Positions 25,467 to 35,499 are shown, counted from the stretch's first letter. The stretch is 64,000 bases of DNA from Paenibacillus terrae (GCF_000943545.1 NZ_JTHP01000012.1:39566-103565), one strand, 5' to 3'. Notes: generated by a model not told the origin, from the letters alone. Numbers and translations are program-made.

Positions 25467-25835
25467 ATGAATAATGATGAAACTACAGAGCACGACGTGA
25501 GTATGGAGGGCATGGATGATACAGAAATTGTATTCCAAATTATATTATACGCTGGGAATGCACGCAGCTCGGCCATGGAGGCGATTGAGCTTGCAAAGGC
25601 GGGAAAGTTTCAGGAAGCCAAAGAAGAATTAGCCTCAGCTAAAAAAGAACTGGTGTCCTCCCACAAAATTCAAACCAGAATCATTAATAAGGAAGCAGCG
25701 GGTGAAAAAACAGAGATGTCGGTCATGATGGTACATGCTCAAGATCATTTGATGAATGCCATCACCATTCGAGATATGGCCTCAGAGTTTGTAGACCTGT
25801 ATGAACGTATTGATCAATTCGTACCAAAATCGTAG
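25467..25835 (+). CDS. licA: PTS EIIA, lactose/cellobiose family
   Basis: 122 residues. The three-helix EIIA-Lac fold is recognisable from IILYAGNARSSAMEAIELAK, then EAKEELASAK, and the phospho-His motif VHAQDHLMNA (His90). It passes phosphate from HPr to the EIIB encoded at the end of the operon. AAGGGAG precedes the ATG. Order in this operon is A, C, uxuA, GH1, B. Confidence 0.9.
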   Translation: MNNDETTEHDVSMEGMDDTEIVFQIILYAGNARSSAMEAIELAKAGKFQEAKEELASAKKELVSSHKIQTRIINKEAAGEKTEMSVMMVHAQDHLMNAITIRDMASEFVDLYERIDQFVPKS

Positions 25836-25853
25836 AGGGAGGGGCGCTATCCC

Positions 25854-27149
25854 ATGGCTTTTAAAAACAAGCTAGTCGACGGCCTCACATCAGTGGCAAA
25901 TGCAATCAACAATTTTAAATATATTATAGCGATCAAATCAGCCTTTATCACATTAATGCCTGTCATCATTGTCGGTGCCTTTGCTGTACTGATTTCCAAT
26001 ATGGTGATGGACCCAGTAAATGGTCTGGCCCATTTTAAACCTTTCTCCTTCCTGGCAGAGTACAAACCGATTTTCTCAGGCATTAACTATGCCAGCTTGA
26101 ATATCCTTACCATCCTGGCTATTTTCATGATTGGTCTGGAGCTAGGAAAAATTAACGGGGAGAAAAATCTCTTTCCAGGACTACTCGCTGTGATCTGCTT
26201 TATATCTGTAACGCCAACCACGATAGAGTTGATGGTTAACGGAGAAATGCAAAAAGTAACGGATGTCATAGCCCGCCAGTTTACGGATACCAAAAGCTTG
26301 TTTTTAGGTATTTTCATAAGCATTCTATCCGTTGAGCTGTACAGCAAGCTGGGCAAGTCCGATAAGCTAAAAATTAAAATGCCTGAAAGTGTTCCCAGCA
26401 ATGTGGCTGTTTCTTTCTCGGCACTCATTCCAACCATCATTACGGTGACTGTCTTCTCGATGCTTGGATTCTTCTTTCATAAGTTTACAGGTCTCTACCT
26501 GTATGATGCCGTCTATAATGTGGTGCAAAAACCTCTGGAGACCGTGGTGCAAGGACTGCCGGGTATACTGGTACTGATGCTGGTTGCGCAAATCTTCTGG
26601 GTGATCGGCATTCACGGGAACCAAATGGTAAAGCCGATTCGTGAACCTCTGCTGCTTGGAGCGATTACCGTCAACATGACTGCTTATGAGCAAGGACTGC
26701 CGATTCCGAACATTATTACGATGCCTTTCTGGGACGTATACATGAGTATCGGTGGTTCAGGAATTACGCTGGCCCTTTTGATTTGTATTATGATCGCCTC
26801 CAAGCGCGAGGATATGAAGGAAATTACCAAGCTTTCGTTTGGACCGGGCCTGTTTAATATTAACGAGCCTGTCATTTTCGGACTTCCGATTATGTTGAAT
26901 CCATTGATGGCTATCCCTTTCATTATTACTCCGCTTATCACAGGAACGATTGGATACTTTTCGACGTTGCTTGGATTTGCAGGTAAGGCCGTCGTCATGG
27001 TTCCATGGACTACTCCGCCTATTATTAATGCCTACCTGTCTACTGGTGGAAGCATTGGCGCCGTCGTAACTCAGATCATTTGTATTGTGGTAGCGATTAT
27101 CATCTATTTTCCGTTCGTCAAAATTGCCAACAAGCGAACGGCTGAATAA
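25854..27149 (+). CDS. licC: PTS EIIC, cellobiose/oligo-beta-glucoside family
   Basis: 431 residues with about ten membrane segments. The beginning (GLTSVANAINNFKYIIAIKS) and the blocks IHGNQMVKPI and FNINEPVIFGLPIMLNP are typical of CelB/LicC permeases. It forms the sugar channel. It begins 18 bases after licA, with GGGAGGGG upstream. Confidence 0.92.
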   Translation: MAFKNKLVDGLTSVANAINNFKYIIAIKSAFITLMPVIIVGAFAVLISNMVMDPVNGLAHFKPFSFLAEYKPIFSGINYASLNILTILAIFMIGLELGKINGEKNLFPGLLAVICFISVTPTTIELMVNGEMQKVTDVIARQFTDTKSLFLGIFISILSVELYSKLGKSDKLKIKMPESVPSNVAVSFSALIPTIITVTVFSMLGFFFHKFTGLYLYDAVYNVVQKPLETVVQGLPGILVLMLVAQIFWVIGIHGNQMVKPIREPLLLGAITVNMTAYEQGLPIPNIITMPFWDVYMSIGGSGITLALLICIMIASKREDMKEITKLSFGPGLFNINEPVIFGLPIMLNPLMAIPFIITPLITGTIGYFSTLLGFAGKAVVMVPWTTPPIINAYLSTGGSIGAVVTQIICIVVAIIIYFPFVKIANKRTAE

Positions 27150-27236
27150 TGCGCTACTATAGAAATATATCATTCAATTGAAAGCGTATTCTTAATGGAT
27201 TCAGGTTAACGCCAACTTTAAAGGAAGAAGCTGATC

Positions 27237-28298
27237 ATGGTGAAAATGACTTTTCGGTGGTATGGCGAGCAGGATTCCATTCCACTCTCTTACATCCGGC
27301 ATGTCCCCTATATCAAAGGAATTGTAAGCGCGGTTTATACCGTTCCGCCTGGAGAGGTATGGCCTTTGGACCGTATCACTGCTCTCAAGCAGCAAATCGA
27401 GGAAGCGCGACTTACATTTGAAGTCGTGGAAAGCGTTCCTGTACATGAAGCGATCAAGCTGGGCCTCCCCACCAGGGACAACTATATTGCCAACTATAAA
27501 GAAACGCTGAGAAGGCTGGGTAATGCCGGGGTAAAAGTAGTCTGCTACAATTTCATGCCTGCCTTTGACTGGTTTCGTACCGTCATTGACAAGCCCCTTC
27601 CCGACGGATCGTTGACATTGGCTTTCTCGGGGGAAGAACTGAAAAAGATTGAGCCGATCATTGCTGATTTTACACTCCCAGGTTGGGATTTATCATATCC
27701 AAAGAAAGAGCTTCCTGCTTTAATGAAGCAGTATAAAGAACTGGGAGCCGAAGGAATCTGGGAGAATCTAGCTTATTTTCTGGCAGAAGTGATTCCCGTA
27801 GCGGAAGAGGTCGGCGTGAAAATGGCGATCCATCCAGATGATCCGCCATGGCCTGTTCTGGGTCTGCCGCGTATTCTTAGCAAGGAAGCAGATTTTGACC
27901 GTCTGCTGGAGCTTCAGCCCAGCGTGCATAACGGTATTACCTTTTGCAGTGGCTCGCTAGGCAGCTCACCAGACAATGATTTACCCGGAATGCTAGACAA
28001 ATACGCCGCGCAGAAAAGGATTCATTTTGTTCATCTACGTAATGTCAAACGTTATCCTAACGGTGATTTTGAAGAGTCAGCGCATCTGTCCGAATCGGGT
28101 AGCATAGATATGGCGGAGCTGATTCATATCCTGCATCGTCATCAGTTTGAAGGGTATGTAAGACCTGACCACGGGAGAATGATCTGGGGAGAGCAAGGAA
28201 AGCCCGGCTATGGACTGTATGACCGTGCACTGGGAGCGGCCTACTTAACGGGCCTTTGGGAATCTATAGAACGAAAAGGAGAAGCATGTAATGGCTAA
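27237..28298 (+). CDS. uxuA: Mannonate dehydratase
   Basis: 353 residues, the normal UxuA length. The N-terminus (KMTFRWYGEQDSIPLSYIRH) and GIVSAVYTVPPGEVWP are diagnostic. Metal-site segments include MAIHPDDPPWPVLGLPRI, NGITFCSGSLGS, FVHLRNVKR and VRPDHGRM. It converts D-mannonate to 2-keto-3-deoxygluconate in hexuronate catabolism. Its place between EIIC and the phospho-beta-glycosidase is unusual and suggests the sugar contains a uronic acid. It overlaps the GH1 gene by 8 bases. Confidence 0.92.
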   Translation: MVKMTFRWYGEQDSIPLSYIRHVPYIKGIVSAVYTVPPGEVWPLDRITALKQQIEEARLTFEVVESVPVHEAIKLGLPTRDNYIANYKETLRRLGNAGVKVVCYNFMPAFDWFRTVIDKPLPDGSLTLAFSGEELKKIEPIIADFTLPGWDLSYPKKELPALMKQYKELGAEGIWENLAYFLAEVIPVAEEVGVKMAIHPDDPPWPVLGLPRILSKEADFDRLLELQPSVHNGITFCSGSLGSSPDNDLPGMLDKYAAQKRIHFVHLRNVKRYPNGDFEESAHLSESGSIDMAELIHILHRHQFEGYVRPDHGRMIWGEQGKPGYGLYDRALGAAYLTGLWESIERKGEACNG

Positions 28299-29727
28299 AC
28301 ATACGATACAAATTCCGTCGAATTTCATCATGGGTGCTGCGGCTTCCGCCTGGCAGACAGAGGGCTGGAGTGGTAAAAAGGAAGGTCAGGACTCATTTCT
28401 CGACCAATGGTACAAAAATGACCGCTATGTCTGGCACAATGGATATGGACCTGCGGGTGCAACCGACTTCTATAATCGTTACGCCGAGGATATTGCGCTG
28501 ATGAAGCAGATTGGCCTGACCCATTATCGTACTTCTATTAATTGGTCCCGCTTCTTAACGGATTATGAGAATGTTGTCGTGGATGAAACGTATGCGGATT
28601 ATATGAGCCGGGTCATTGACGAGTTGATTGCCAGCGGGGTCGAGCCCATGATTTGTCTGGAGCACTACGAGGTGCCCGCTTACTTGCTGGACAAATATGA
28701 GGGCTGGTCTTCCAAGCATGTGGTGGAACTGTTTGTGAAATATGCAGAAAAGGTTTTTGAACGCTACGGGGATCGGGTAAAACACTGGTTTACATTTAAT
28801 GAGCCCATTGTTGTACAGACTCGTGTCTATCTGGATGCCCTTCGCTATCCCTATGAACAAAATACGCCGAAGTGGATGCAATGGAATTATAATAAAACGC
28901 TGGCAACCGCGAAATGCGTACAGCTTTTCAAAGCCAAAAACTATAATCAGAACGGGGCGAAAATAGGCGTTATTTTGAATCCTGAAGTAACCTATGCCCG
29001 ATCCAGCGCCCCTCATGACCAGTATGCTGCACATGTGTATGATTTATTTTACAATCGAGTATTTTTGGACCCTCTCATTAAAGGCGAATACCCGCAAGAA
29101 CTATTCGACTTAATGAGCAAGCATGATATTACATTTGAATCAACCACAGAAGAACTAACAGTGATTAAGGAACATACCGTTGACTACGTCGGGATCAATC
29201 TCTATTATCCGCACCGGGTCAAAGCGCAGAGTAAGGCGTGGAATGAAAACATTCCCTTCCACCCCTCTTACTACTATGAGCATTTTGATCTTCCGGGTAA
29301 AAGAATGAACAAGTCACGGGGCTGGGAGATTTATCCCAAGATCATTTACGATATGGGAATGCGTATCAAGAATGAATATAACAATATCGAGTGGTTTGTC
29401 GCGGAAAATGGTATGGGCATCGAGAATGAAGTTGTCTTCAAAAATGAGGAGCACATCATTCAGGACGACTATCGCATTGACTTTATAACTGAGCATTTAT
29501 ACTACACGTTACAAGCTGTAGAGGATGGTTCGAACTGTACAGGTTATATGCTGTGGGCCTTTACAGACAACGTTTCTCCCATGAATGCTTTTAAAAATCG
29601 CTATGGACTGGTGGAAATTAACCTGGAGAATGATCGAAGTCGGCATTTGAAGAAATCCGGCTACTGGTATCAAGCTGCCATCAAAGAACGCTCGTTTGTT
29701 GCTGATCTGGATGAAGAGTACAAGTAA
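28291..29727 (+). CDS. GH1 6-phospho-beta-glucosidase/galactosidase
   Basis: 478 residues. The acid/base Glu171 is in TFNEP and the nucleophile in VAENGMG. The C-terminal LKKSGYWYQ matches the phosphate-binding Lys-Ser/Tyr motif of enzymes acting on 6-phosphorylated glycosides. It splits the disaccharide phosphate delivered by the PTS. B. subtilis licH is a GH4 enzyme, so this is a functional replacement rather than an orthologue. The start ATG lies inside the end of uxuA. Confidence 0.92.
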   Translation: MAKHTIQIPSNFIMGAAASAWQTEGWSGKKEGQDSFLDQWYKNDRYVWHNGYGPAGATDFYNRYAEDIALMKQIGLTHYRTSINWSRFLTDYENVVVDETYADYMSRVIDELIASGVEPMICLEHYEVPAYLLDKYEGWSSKHVVELFVKYAEKVFERYGDRVKHWFTFNEPIVVQTRVYLDALRYPYEQNTPKWMQWNYNKTLATAKCVQLFKAKNYNQNGAKIGVILNPEVTYARSSAPHDQYAAHVYDLFYNRVFLDPLIKGEYPQELFDLMSKHDITFESTTEELTVIKEHTVDYVGINLYYPHRVKAQSKAWNENIPFHPSYYYEHFDLPGKRMNKSRGWEIYPKIIYDMGMRIKNEYNNIEWFVAENGMGIENEVVFKNEEHIIQDDYRIDFITEHLYYTLQAVEDGSNCTGYMLWAFTDNVSPMNAFKNRYGLVEINLENDRSRHLKKSGYWYQAAIKERSFVADLDEEYK

Positions 29728-29757
29728 TTAAAAATTTATTTCTGGAGGCGCTCAAAT

Positions 29758-30081
29758 ATGAAAAAAATTATTCTGGCCTGCTCTGCGGGTATGTCCACAT
29801 CCATTCTGGTCTCCAAGATGAAAAAAGAAGCAGCAGCCAGATCCATAGAGCTGAACATCGAAGCCATCCCCGAAAGTACCATTAAAGAAGAGTTGGAAGG
29901 CATTAAAGATTCTGTAATTGCTATTTTGCTTGGTCCTCAAGTACGGATGCGTAAAAAGCCGGTTGCCGAAATTGCAGCTCCCTATGGCATCCCGGTGGAT
30001 GTCATTGATACGATCGCTTATGGTAGAGGAAACGGTGCAGCCGTGCTGGATCAAGCCTTGAAGCTGGCTGGCGAATCATAA
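29758..30081 (+). CDS. licB: PTS EIIB, lactose/cellobiose family
   Basis: 107 residues. The phosphocysteine is Cys8 in ILACSAGMSTSILV, the standard EIIB-Lac/Cel motif. It transfers phosphate from EIIA to the incoming sugar at EIIC. Usually this gene comes first in lic or cel operons; here it is last, after a 30-base gap with GGAGG. Confidence 0.92.
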   Translation: MKKIILACSAGMSTSILVSKMKKEAAARSIELNIEAIPESTIKEELEGIKDSVIAILLGPQVRMRKKPVAEIAAPYGIPVDVIDTIAYGRGNGAAVLDQALKLAGES

Positions 30082-30112
30082 TGAACATGTAGACATTTTT
30101 CGATGAATAGCA

Positions 30113-30149
30113 AAAGGCGGCAGTCTCCTATCAGGAAGCTGCCGCCTTT
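30113..30149. terminator. Terminator of the lic operon
   Basis: Perfect 11-base arms AAAGGCGGCAG (30113-30123) and CTGCCGCCTTT (30139-30149). It also faces the convergent chemoreceptor gene, for which the reverse strand gives a TTTTG tail. Confidence 0.85.
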
Positions 30150-30178
30150 CCGTATATTGGTATACATATTGATAATGA

Positions 30179-31906
30179 TTATCCCGTCACCTTGAACCGT
30201 CCAATCAACTGGCGTAGCTCGGCGGACATCTCTTTCAGACTCTCCGCCGATTGGCTGACGCCTTCCATGGAGGTTAGCTGCCCATCCGAGGCTTCTGCAA
30301 TCAGGTGGAAGTGTTCGGCTGCATGCCGTGAAATTCCCTCCATCTGGTCCACGGAAGCTGCGACTTCCTCCGAAACAGAAGTGATCTCCTCCGAGGCAGC
30401 CGATACCTCCTGCAATTGTGTCGTGATCCGCTCCAGACCGGAATGAATATGGCCAAAGGATTGTCCAGCCACATTTACAATGTCCATTCCCACCCTGGCT
30501 TCAAGGGCGCTTCCCTCCATCCGCTTGGACAGCTCGGAAGTCTGTTGCTGAACCGAGGTGATGATGCCTGCGATAACCGCCGAGGACGACTGGGATTGAG
30601 TCGCCAGCTTCCTTACCTGCTCGGCTACCACGGCAAAACCACGCCCATGCTCTCCGGCCCGAGCCGCTTCTATCGCTGCATTCAGCGCGAGCAGATTGGT
30701 TTGTCCGGCAATATCCGTCATCAGGGAAAGTACCTCTCCGATTTCCACGGAATGCTCCTCTAATTGTTTGGTGGCGGCAGCCATCGCCGCTGTAGAGTCT
30801 ACAATGGATTTCATTTGATCCACAGCCCTGACAATGGCTTCATTACCCTGATGCGCATTCTCGGTAGTTTCCTGCGATAAGTCCGCTACAATCGCAGCAG
30901 ATTGCGCAATTCGATGCATGCTGGAAGTCATGTCCTCCATGCCTTTATTCATCTCCATGGCCTGGAGTACCTGGGTTTCTGCCCCCACCGCAGCTTCTTT
31001 AATATGTATGGAAATATCCCGACTGGCTTCTGCTGTAACGTGGGCATGATTGTACACATCCCCGGATGAAGACAAAATCTGATCCGAGCCTTTGCCAATG
31101 CCCTCAATTACCGTTCTTGTATCCGTTACGAGGACCCCAAAAGCCGAAGCCAGATGGCCAATTTCATCCTTACGATTCGTATCAATAACGACCGTCAGAT
31201 CGCCTTCACCAACCTTGGCAACATCTTTGGTCAACCTTAATAACGGACGAGTCAAATATTTGGCAAGTGCAAAGACCAACAGAATACATACCACCAGCAC
31301 AATCGCAGCTACGATCAGCATCGTTCTTCTGGATGTTTCCATTAATTTGTATACCTCTGTAGCATCCAGATCTGCCCCGACAACTCCTGTAATGCTGCCA
31401 TCCTTGCCTTTAATCGGAACATAAGCCGAGACGGTCGCTCCGTATTCATCCTTTGTCAGATCGCCTATGGAAGCCTCGCCAGTTTCAAAAGTATGCAGCA
31501 TCCCCGGGTACGCATTGTTTTCGGGAGTACCCAGCGGCGAATAGTCCTCTTTGGCGGTGGAAGCAGCCACGCCATCAACGATGTACACATAGCTCGCTTG
31601 GCCTCCGTCTTCCACTTTCCCCAGCGTGTATAAATACTTGAAGCCGTTAGCTTCCTTCAGCTCGTTAAGCTGATCGCGCAGCTCATTAAAATAAGCATTC
31701 TCTCCCCCGGCAACGGGTTTAATGTCTGTATATTTGTCCACATTAATCATGGCTGCGGCCCTTTCGGCCACCGCTTTGGCCTGCTGGCCCATGGAGTTTT
31801 CCACCAGTTCGCTCGAAGATTGATACAAGGTAAAACCCAGAATGGCTCCACCGATTACAATAAGGCCCGAAAAAAACAACACCATACGTGACAACAGACT
31901 GTTCAA
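30179..31906 (-). CDS. Methyl-accepting chemotaxis protein
   Basis: 575 residues from TTG 31906, ten bases after AAAGGAG. There is one N-terminal membrane segment, an outside Cache-like sensor of about 150 residues ([28 protein letters not shown]), a second membrane segment ([20 protein letters not shown]), a HAMP domain ([20 protein letters not shown]) and a long coiled signalling domain. The highly conserved hairpin tip is present: [20 protein letters not shown], then [12 protein letters not shown]. It feeds CheA/CheW; the ligand is unknown. Confidence 0.93.
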   Translation of the reverse strand: MNSLLSRMVLFFSGLIVIGGAILGFTLYQSSSELVENSMGQQAKAVAERAAAMINVDKYTDIKPVAGGENAYFNELRDQLNELKEANGFKYLYTLGKVEDGGQASYVYIVDGVAASTAKEDYSPLGTPENNAYPGMLHTFETGEASIGDLTKDEYGATVSAYVPIKGKDGSITGVVGADLDATEVYKLMETSRRTMLIVAAIVLVVCILLVFALAKYLTRPLLRLTKDVAKVGEGDLTVVIDTNRKDEIGHLASAFGVLVTDTRTVIEGIGKGSDQILSSSGDVYNHAHVTAEASRDISIHIKEAAVGAETQVLQAMEMNKGMEDMTSSMHRIAQSAAIVADLSQETTENAHQGNEAIVRAVDQMKSIVDSTAAMAAATKQLEEHSVEIGEVLSLMTDIAGQTNLLALNAAIEAARAGEHGRGFAVVAEQVRKLATQSQSSSAVIAGIITSVQQQTSELSKRMEGSALEARVGMDIVNVAGQSFGHIHSGLERITTQLQEVSAASEEITSVSEEVAASVDQMEGISRHAAEHFHLIAEASDGQLTSMEGVSQSAESLKEMSAELRQLIGRFKVTG

Positions 31907-32006
31907 CCCGCCAACGCTCCTTTGGATAATCCAACTTGTATTTACATCATTTTATATTATACATGTCTTTCTGCCTATCCTTTTTAGTTAAAACGTCCCA
32001 TATTTC

Positions 32007-32786
32007 CTATTCCACATCAAAATTGAAGTATGTTTTAGCATAAGGTTCCTTCATCAGCGTAAAGTGCCACCATTCCTTGCTGTAAGGTTTGAAGCCACGC
32101 TTCACCATAGCATCCCTAAGGATTTTTCGGTTCGCCTGCTGTGTCTTGCTGATCAGCTTCGTGTTGTAATAGGAAATATCACCGAAAAAATCAAACGGAC
32201 TCCCCATATCGACAGTCTTCCCCGTTTTGATATCCACCAGCGTCAAATCCACAGTGCTCCCCCGCGAATGGCCGGATTTCCTGGCGATGAAGCCCAGCTT
32301 GAACAGATTCCGCTTATCCAGCTTCGGGTAATATTGCTGCTTCATTTTCAGATCACCGCTATCCTGCGACCATCTGACAAAATGATTCACGGCTTTTTGC
32401 GGGCGATAGGCATCGTATACTTTCAACAGATACCCTTTGGCTGCCAGATCGTCGCTAACCCCTTTTAAAGCCGCTGCACCTGTATGGGTCATGATCGCAA
32501 AAGGCTCCTTATATCCATCAATCCGTCTGCCAACAAAGTTATTTTCACTATAATAGCGGATTTCATATTGCGCCGCAGGAATCAGTTCATCCAGATACAC
32601 GAATCCCTTGGGCAATTTATTTTTCTTCTCAATGGTCAAATTCTGCGTTGTACTGCTATCCGCAGTTACGTCCGAGGCTCCGGCAGCAACAGTTGTACCG
32701 GCTGCTAAAGAAAAAGAACCTGCATCCAGCAATAACGTACATGTGACCAGGATGATACCTATTGTTCTTAAAGCCTGCTTCAACAT
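32007..32786 (-). CDS. VanX/DdpX-like D-Ala-D-Ala dipeptidase, secreted
   Basis: 259 residues with a signal peptide (about 1-29, cleavage near SLAAG) and a Thr/Ser-rich linker. Zinc ligands and the catalytic residues fit the peptidase M15D family: SGHSRGSTVD (His173, Asp180) and EWWH (Glu238, His241), plus DAYRPQ. It probably cleaves D-Ala-D-Ala or similar wall-derived dipeptides. No VanH or VanA gene is adjacent, and export argues against a classical resistance role in the cytoplasm. A role in wall turnover or nutrient recovery is more likely. Confidence 0.88.
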   Translation of the reverse strand: MLKQALRTIGIILVTCTLLLDAGSFSLAAGTTVAAGASDVTADSSTTQNLTIEKKNKLPKGFVYLDELIPAAQYEIRYYSENNFVGRRIDGYKEPFAIMTHTGAAALKGVSDDLAAKGYLLKVYDAYRPQKAVNHFVRWSQDSGDLKMKQQYYPKLDKRNLFKLGFIARKSGHSRGSTVDLTLVDIKTGKTVDMGSPFDFFGDISYYNTKLISKTQQANRKILRDAMVKRGFKPYSKEWWHFTLMKEPYAKTYFNFDVE

Positions 32787-32891
32787 GGGTTCAGACTCCT
32801 CCTTTGTGAAACCTGTGATCTATACTGCTGACCATTGTATCAGGTGAGGACATATTTTCCTATAAGTAGCTGCCAGGCTATCCATAAAAAA

Positions 32892-32911
32892 GAGGCTGAT
32901 CCCCCAGCCCC
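32892..32911 (-). terminator. Terminator after the epimerase gene
   Basis: On the minus strand GGGGCTG and CAGCCTC pair (one G-U) with a 6-base loop and are followed by TTTTTTAT. It ends the epimerase transcript 23 bases after its stop. Confidence 0.75.
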
Positions 32912-32934
32912 TTCCTGAATCACACGCTTTCCCG

Positions 32935-33864
32935 CTACATGCCTTCTTTGCCTGAACCAATAATGCTCACATACGTTTCCTTCAATCCGGCAGAGATGCC
33001 ATATAGCGGCTCCCATTGAAGCCAATGTCTCGCGACTGCGTTGCTAAGACAGCTATGGTGAATGTCTCCCGCCCGCGCAGCTGAATACACAGGCCGAACG
33101 GACGAGCCGTGCAGCTTCAGCAAATCGTAGGCCAGCCGATTGATGGACGTGGTTCGTCCCGTACTCACATGCACTGTACGTTGATCCGCTGCACGTATAG
33201 CCGCCATATTCGCTCTGACTACATCCTTGACGTACACGAAATCGCGGGTTTGCGTTCCGTCGCCGTGAATGAGCAAGGGGCTCCCTTTTTTCAGCCGATC
33301 CATAAAAAGAGCGACTACACCGCCCTCTCCCTTCGCCGCCTGACCGGGACCATACACATTCCCGTAACGCAAAATCGTGTAATTCATGCCATATAACCGA
33401 TGAAAAAGACGGATATACGATTCTGCGGTCAGCTTGGAAAGCCCGTAGCCCGAAATCGGCTCCACAGGATCGTCTTCCTGAATACATTGCTTTTGCAGTT
33501 CACCGTATACGCCGGATGTGGACGCAAATATCAGCTTGGATACACCGGCTTCATGACAAGCCTGCATCAGATGAATCGTCCCCATCACATTCACATCTGC
33601 GTCCTCATCCGGTCGATGGATGGATTGCTGGACATCGGCCTGTGCCGCCAAGTGAAACACAATATCCGGGCTTTCCCGAATGAGCAGCGTCCGGGTCTCG
33701 GAGCTGCGGATATCCGCCATATGCATGACCGCGCGCGGGTCCACATTTGCGACATTCCCGGTCGTCAGATTATCCAGCACATGCACCCTGATGCCCGAAT
33801 CAGCAAGCGCACGCACCAGATGGGAACCAATAAATCCGGCTCCCCCGGTGACCAAAGCCTTCAC
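32935..33864 (-). CDS. NAD-dependent sugar epimerase/dehydratase (GalE-like SDR)
   Basis: 309 residues from GTG 33864, seven bases after AAAGGAGGG. The nucleotide-binding motif is VTGGAGFIGSHLVRAL, the catalytic block is TSGVYG then YGLSKLTAE (Tyr-x3-Lys), and LRYGNVYGPGQ follows. It acts on a nucleotide-activated sugar, probably a UDP-hexose or hexuronate C4 epimerisation. The substrate is not determinable. It ends the DUF1796 gene group at the edge of the glycan locus. Confidence 0.85.
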   Translation of the reverse strand: MKALVTGGAGFIGSHLVRALADSGIRVHVLDNLTTGNVANVDPRAVMHMADIRSSETRTLLIRESPDIVFHLAAQADVQQSIHRPDEDADVNVMGTIHLMQACHEAGVSKLIFASTSGVYGELQKQCIQEDDPVEPISGYGLSKLTAESYIRLFHRLYGMNYTILRYGNVYGPGQAAKGEGGVVALFMDRLKKGSPLLIHGDGTQTRDFVYVKDVVRANMAAIRAADQRTVHVSTGRTTSINRLAYDLLKLHGSSVRPVYSAARAGDIHHSCLSNAVARHWLQWEPLYGISAGLKETYVSIIGSGKEGM

Positions 33865-33990
33865 TAGCGCACCCTCCTTTTGAACCGAAGCAAGTTTCTT
33901 CCTTTCCCATCATGTTATGCGGCGCTCTACAGCTTGGCGCAGGCACAAGCACAGGCACCAAAGACAATCTAAGACGTACCTTCCCGTTGT

Positions 33991-34617
33991 TCAGACGTGT
34001 AGCCTGACGTTTGCCAGCATAAAGCGCCACATCTCATCCTGCCCGCTCCAAATATCCTCAGGCGGCAGCGACACTGAAACCAGCCGCTCCAGTCCCCAAT
34101 CCAGCTCAGTCACATCGGCAGCCCCTGTATAATCCACGAATAACAAGCGAAAATCGTGGGTAATCATCTGTGACAATACGGTGTGCAGTTCTACCGCCTG
34201 ATCCCGACTGCCCCCCAGACGAACCAGCAGCAAACGGGACGCAAGCGCAGATTTCTCCAATAGACGTGCGATTCGGCGATCAAGCGTCGTTTTGAATGCA
34301 GGATAGGAAGTCAGCTGCTCCGATGTATTCAGGGTAACAGGAAAATGGTGTGCCGCTGTAATTTCATACGACGCGTCCTCGACCATGAAGTTATACTCGC
34401 CGTAATCATGCCCCGTAACACGCAGGCTGGCAAGGTCCATAAATCCGGCGAAACGGGCATCCAGCAAGCGACTGATCTGCGACAAGTTGCCGGAAATCAT
34501 CCAGTCCAGCGGTCCCGCGTATGGACGCAGTCCGTTTTTATCCAGTTGAATGGAAGGCAGGCAATGTCCTCCCAGGCTGAATACAGCGTCATAATCCCCC
34601 TGCAATCGCTCAAGCAC
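33991..34617 (-). CDS. DUF1796 papain-like protein, copy 2
   Basis: 208 residues starting at GTG 34617, five bases after GGGGAGG and overlapping the previous stop by 8 bases. It has the DUF1796 pattern: YDAVFSLGGHC (the putative catalytic Cys), GPLDWMIS, NFMVEDASYEITAAHHFP (the putative His region) and a final HDFRLLFVDYTG block. The family is predicted to have a papain-like fold; no activity is established to my knowledge. It is a tandem paralogue of the next gene upstream. Confidence 0.75.
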   Translation of the reverse strand: MLERLQGDYDAVFSLGGHCLPSIQLDKNGLRPYAGPLDWMISGNLSQISRLLDARFAGFMDLASLRVTGHDYGEYNFMVEDASYEITAAHHFPVTLNTSEQLTSYPAFKTTLDRRIARLLEKSALASRLLLVRLGGSRDQAVELHTVLSQMITHDFRLLFVDYTGAADVTELDWGLERLVSVSLPPEDIWSGQDEMWRFMLANVRLHV

Positions 34618-35257
34618 GCCGTCCTCCCCTTTCCGATGACAAGGACATTCCCCCAAAAAGCGTACGCCAGTGCGGATCACTTTGGTAATTCCATACATCG
34701 GCAAAAGGCATTTCCACCGCGCATACATTCGCAAGCTGCCAGTCCAACTCGGTCAACTCTGTTACACCGGAACAATTAACGATGAGCAGACGAAATTCAT
34801 GCGCCACCATGCCGGACAAGATGCGCTCCAGTTCCTCTACCTCTGCATAGGTTCCCAGCATACGGACGAACAAGCTGCGCTGCGCCTTCTGCGTTTTTGC
34901 AAAAAAACGTTCGATACGGCGGTCTATCTTCTCCCTGAACTCTGGATAAGTCGCCAGATCTGCGGACGTATTGCGTTCCTGCGGGAAATCATGTACCGAG
35001 ATCACGTTATAATCGATATCCCTGACCATATAGTTCAGTTGGCTCGTACCAACGACACTTAAATTGGGAAAATCCATAAACCCGGCAAACCGGTTTTCCA
35101 GCAAGCGATTCACATCGGACAGCGTGTCAGACATCATCCAGTCCAGCACCCCGGCAAACGGCCGCAGGCGGTTTTTTTCCAATTGAATGGCAGGCGTGCA
35201 GTTTTGCCCCAAACTGAAGACCGCATCATATTCCCCTGCCAGCTGTGCAAGTCTCAT
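34610..35257 (-). CDS. DUF1796 papain-like protein, copy 1
   Basis: 215 residues with AAAGGAGG in front of its ATG. YDAVFSLGQNC, GVLDWMMS, LNYMVRDIDYNVISVHDFPQ and HEFRLLIVNCSGVTELTELD align block by block with the following copy, including the putative Cys, Asp-Trp and His positions. Family members often occur in polysaccharide and glycoprotein clusters of Gram-positive bacteria. Here it is first in an operon with copy 2 and the epimerase. Confidence 0.78.
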   Translation of the reverse strand: MRLAQLAGEYDAVFSLGQNCTPAIQLEKNRLRPFAGVLDWMMSDTLSDVNRLLENRFAGFMDFPNLSVVGTSQLNYMVRDIDYNVISVHDFPQERNTSADLATYPEFREKIDRRIERFFAKTQKAQRSLFVRMLGTYAEVEELERILSGMVAHEFRLLIVNCSGVTELTELDWQLANVCAVEMPFADVWNYQSDPHWRTLFGGMSLSSERGGRRA

Positions 35258-35499
35258 AGCCGTGCCTCCTTTTTAAAGCGACCCTTTCCTCAGCTTGCTC
35301 ATTCCATCCTCTGTTGTAGAAAAAGATGCCGTCAGGCCGCAGTATGTTCCACTCTACATTACATGCACAGCTCGGCTAAAAGGGTTGGACCTCGGCGCGT
35401 ATTCTGTCAAAAAAGGCGTACAACTATCCAGTCCAGGCATGACAAATTCCCATATGATATAGGGCTGGTATACAACAGAATTCAAGGAGGCTACATGAT

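Noticed and set aside
30192..31641. Several plus-strand frames opposite the chemoreceptor
   Set aside because: Antisense shadows; the minus-strand product has full sensor, HAMP and signalling motifs.
32007..32786. VanX-like gene as vancomycin-resistance determinant
   Set aside because: No VanH, VanA/B or VanRS genes nearby and the protein carries a signal peptide.
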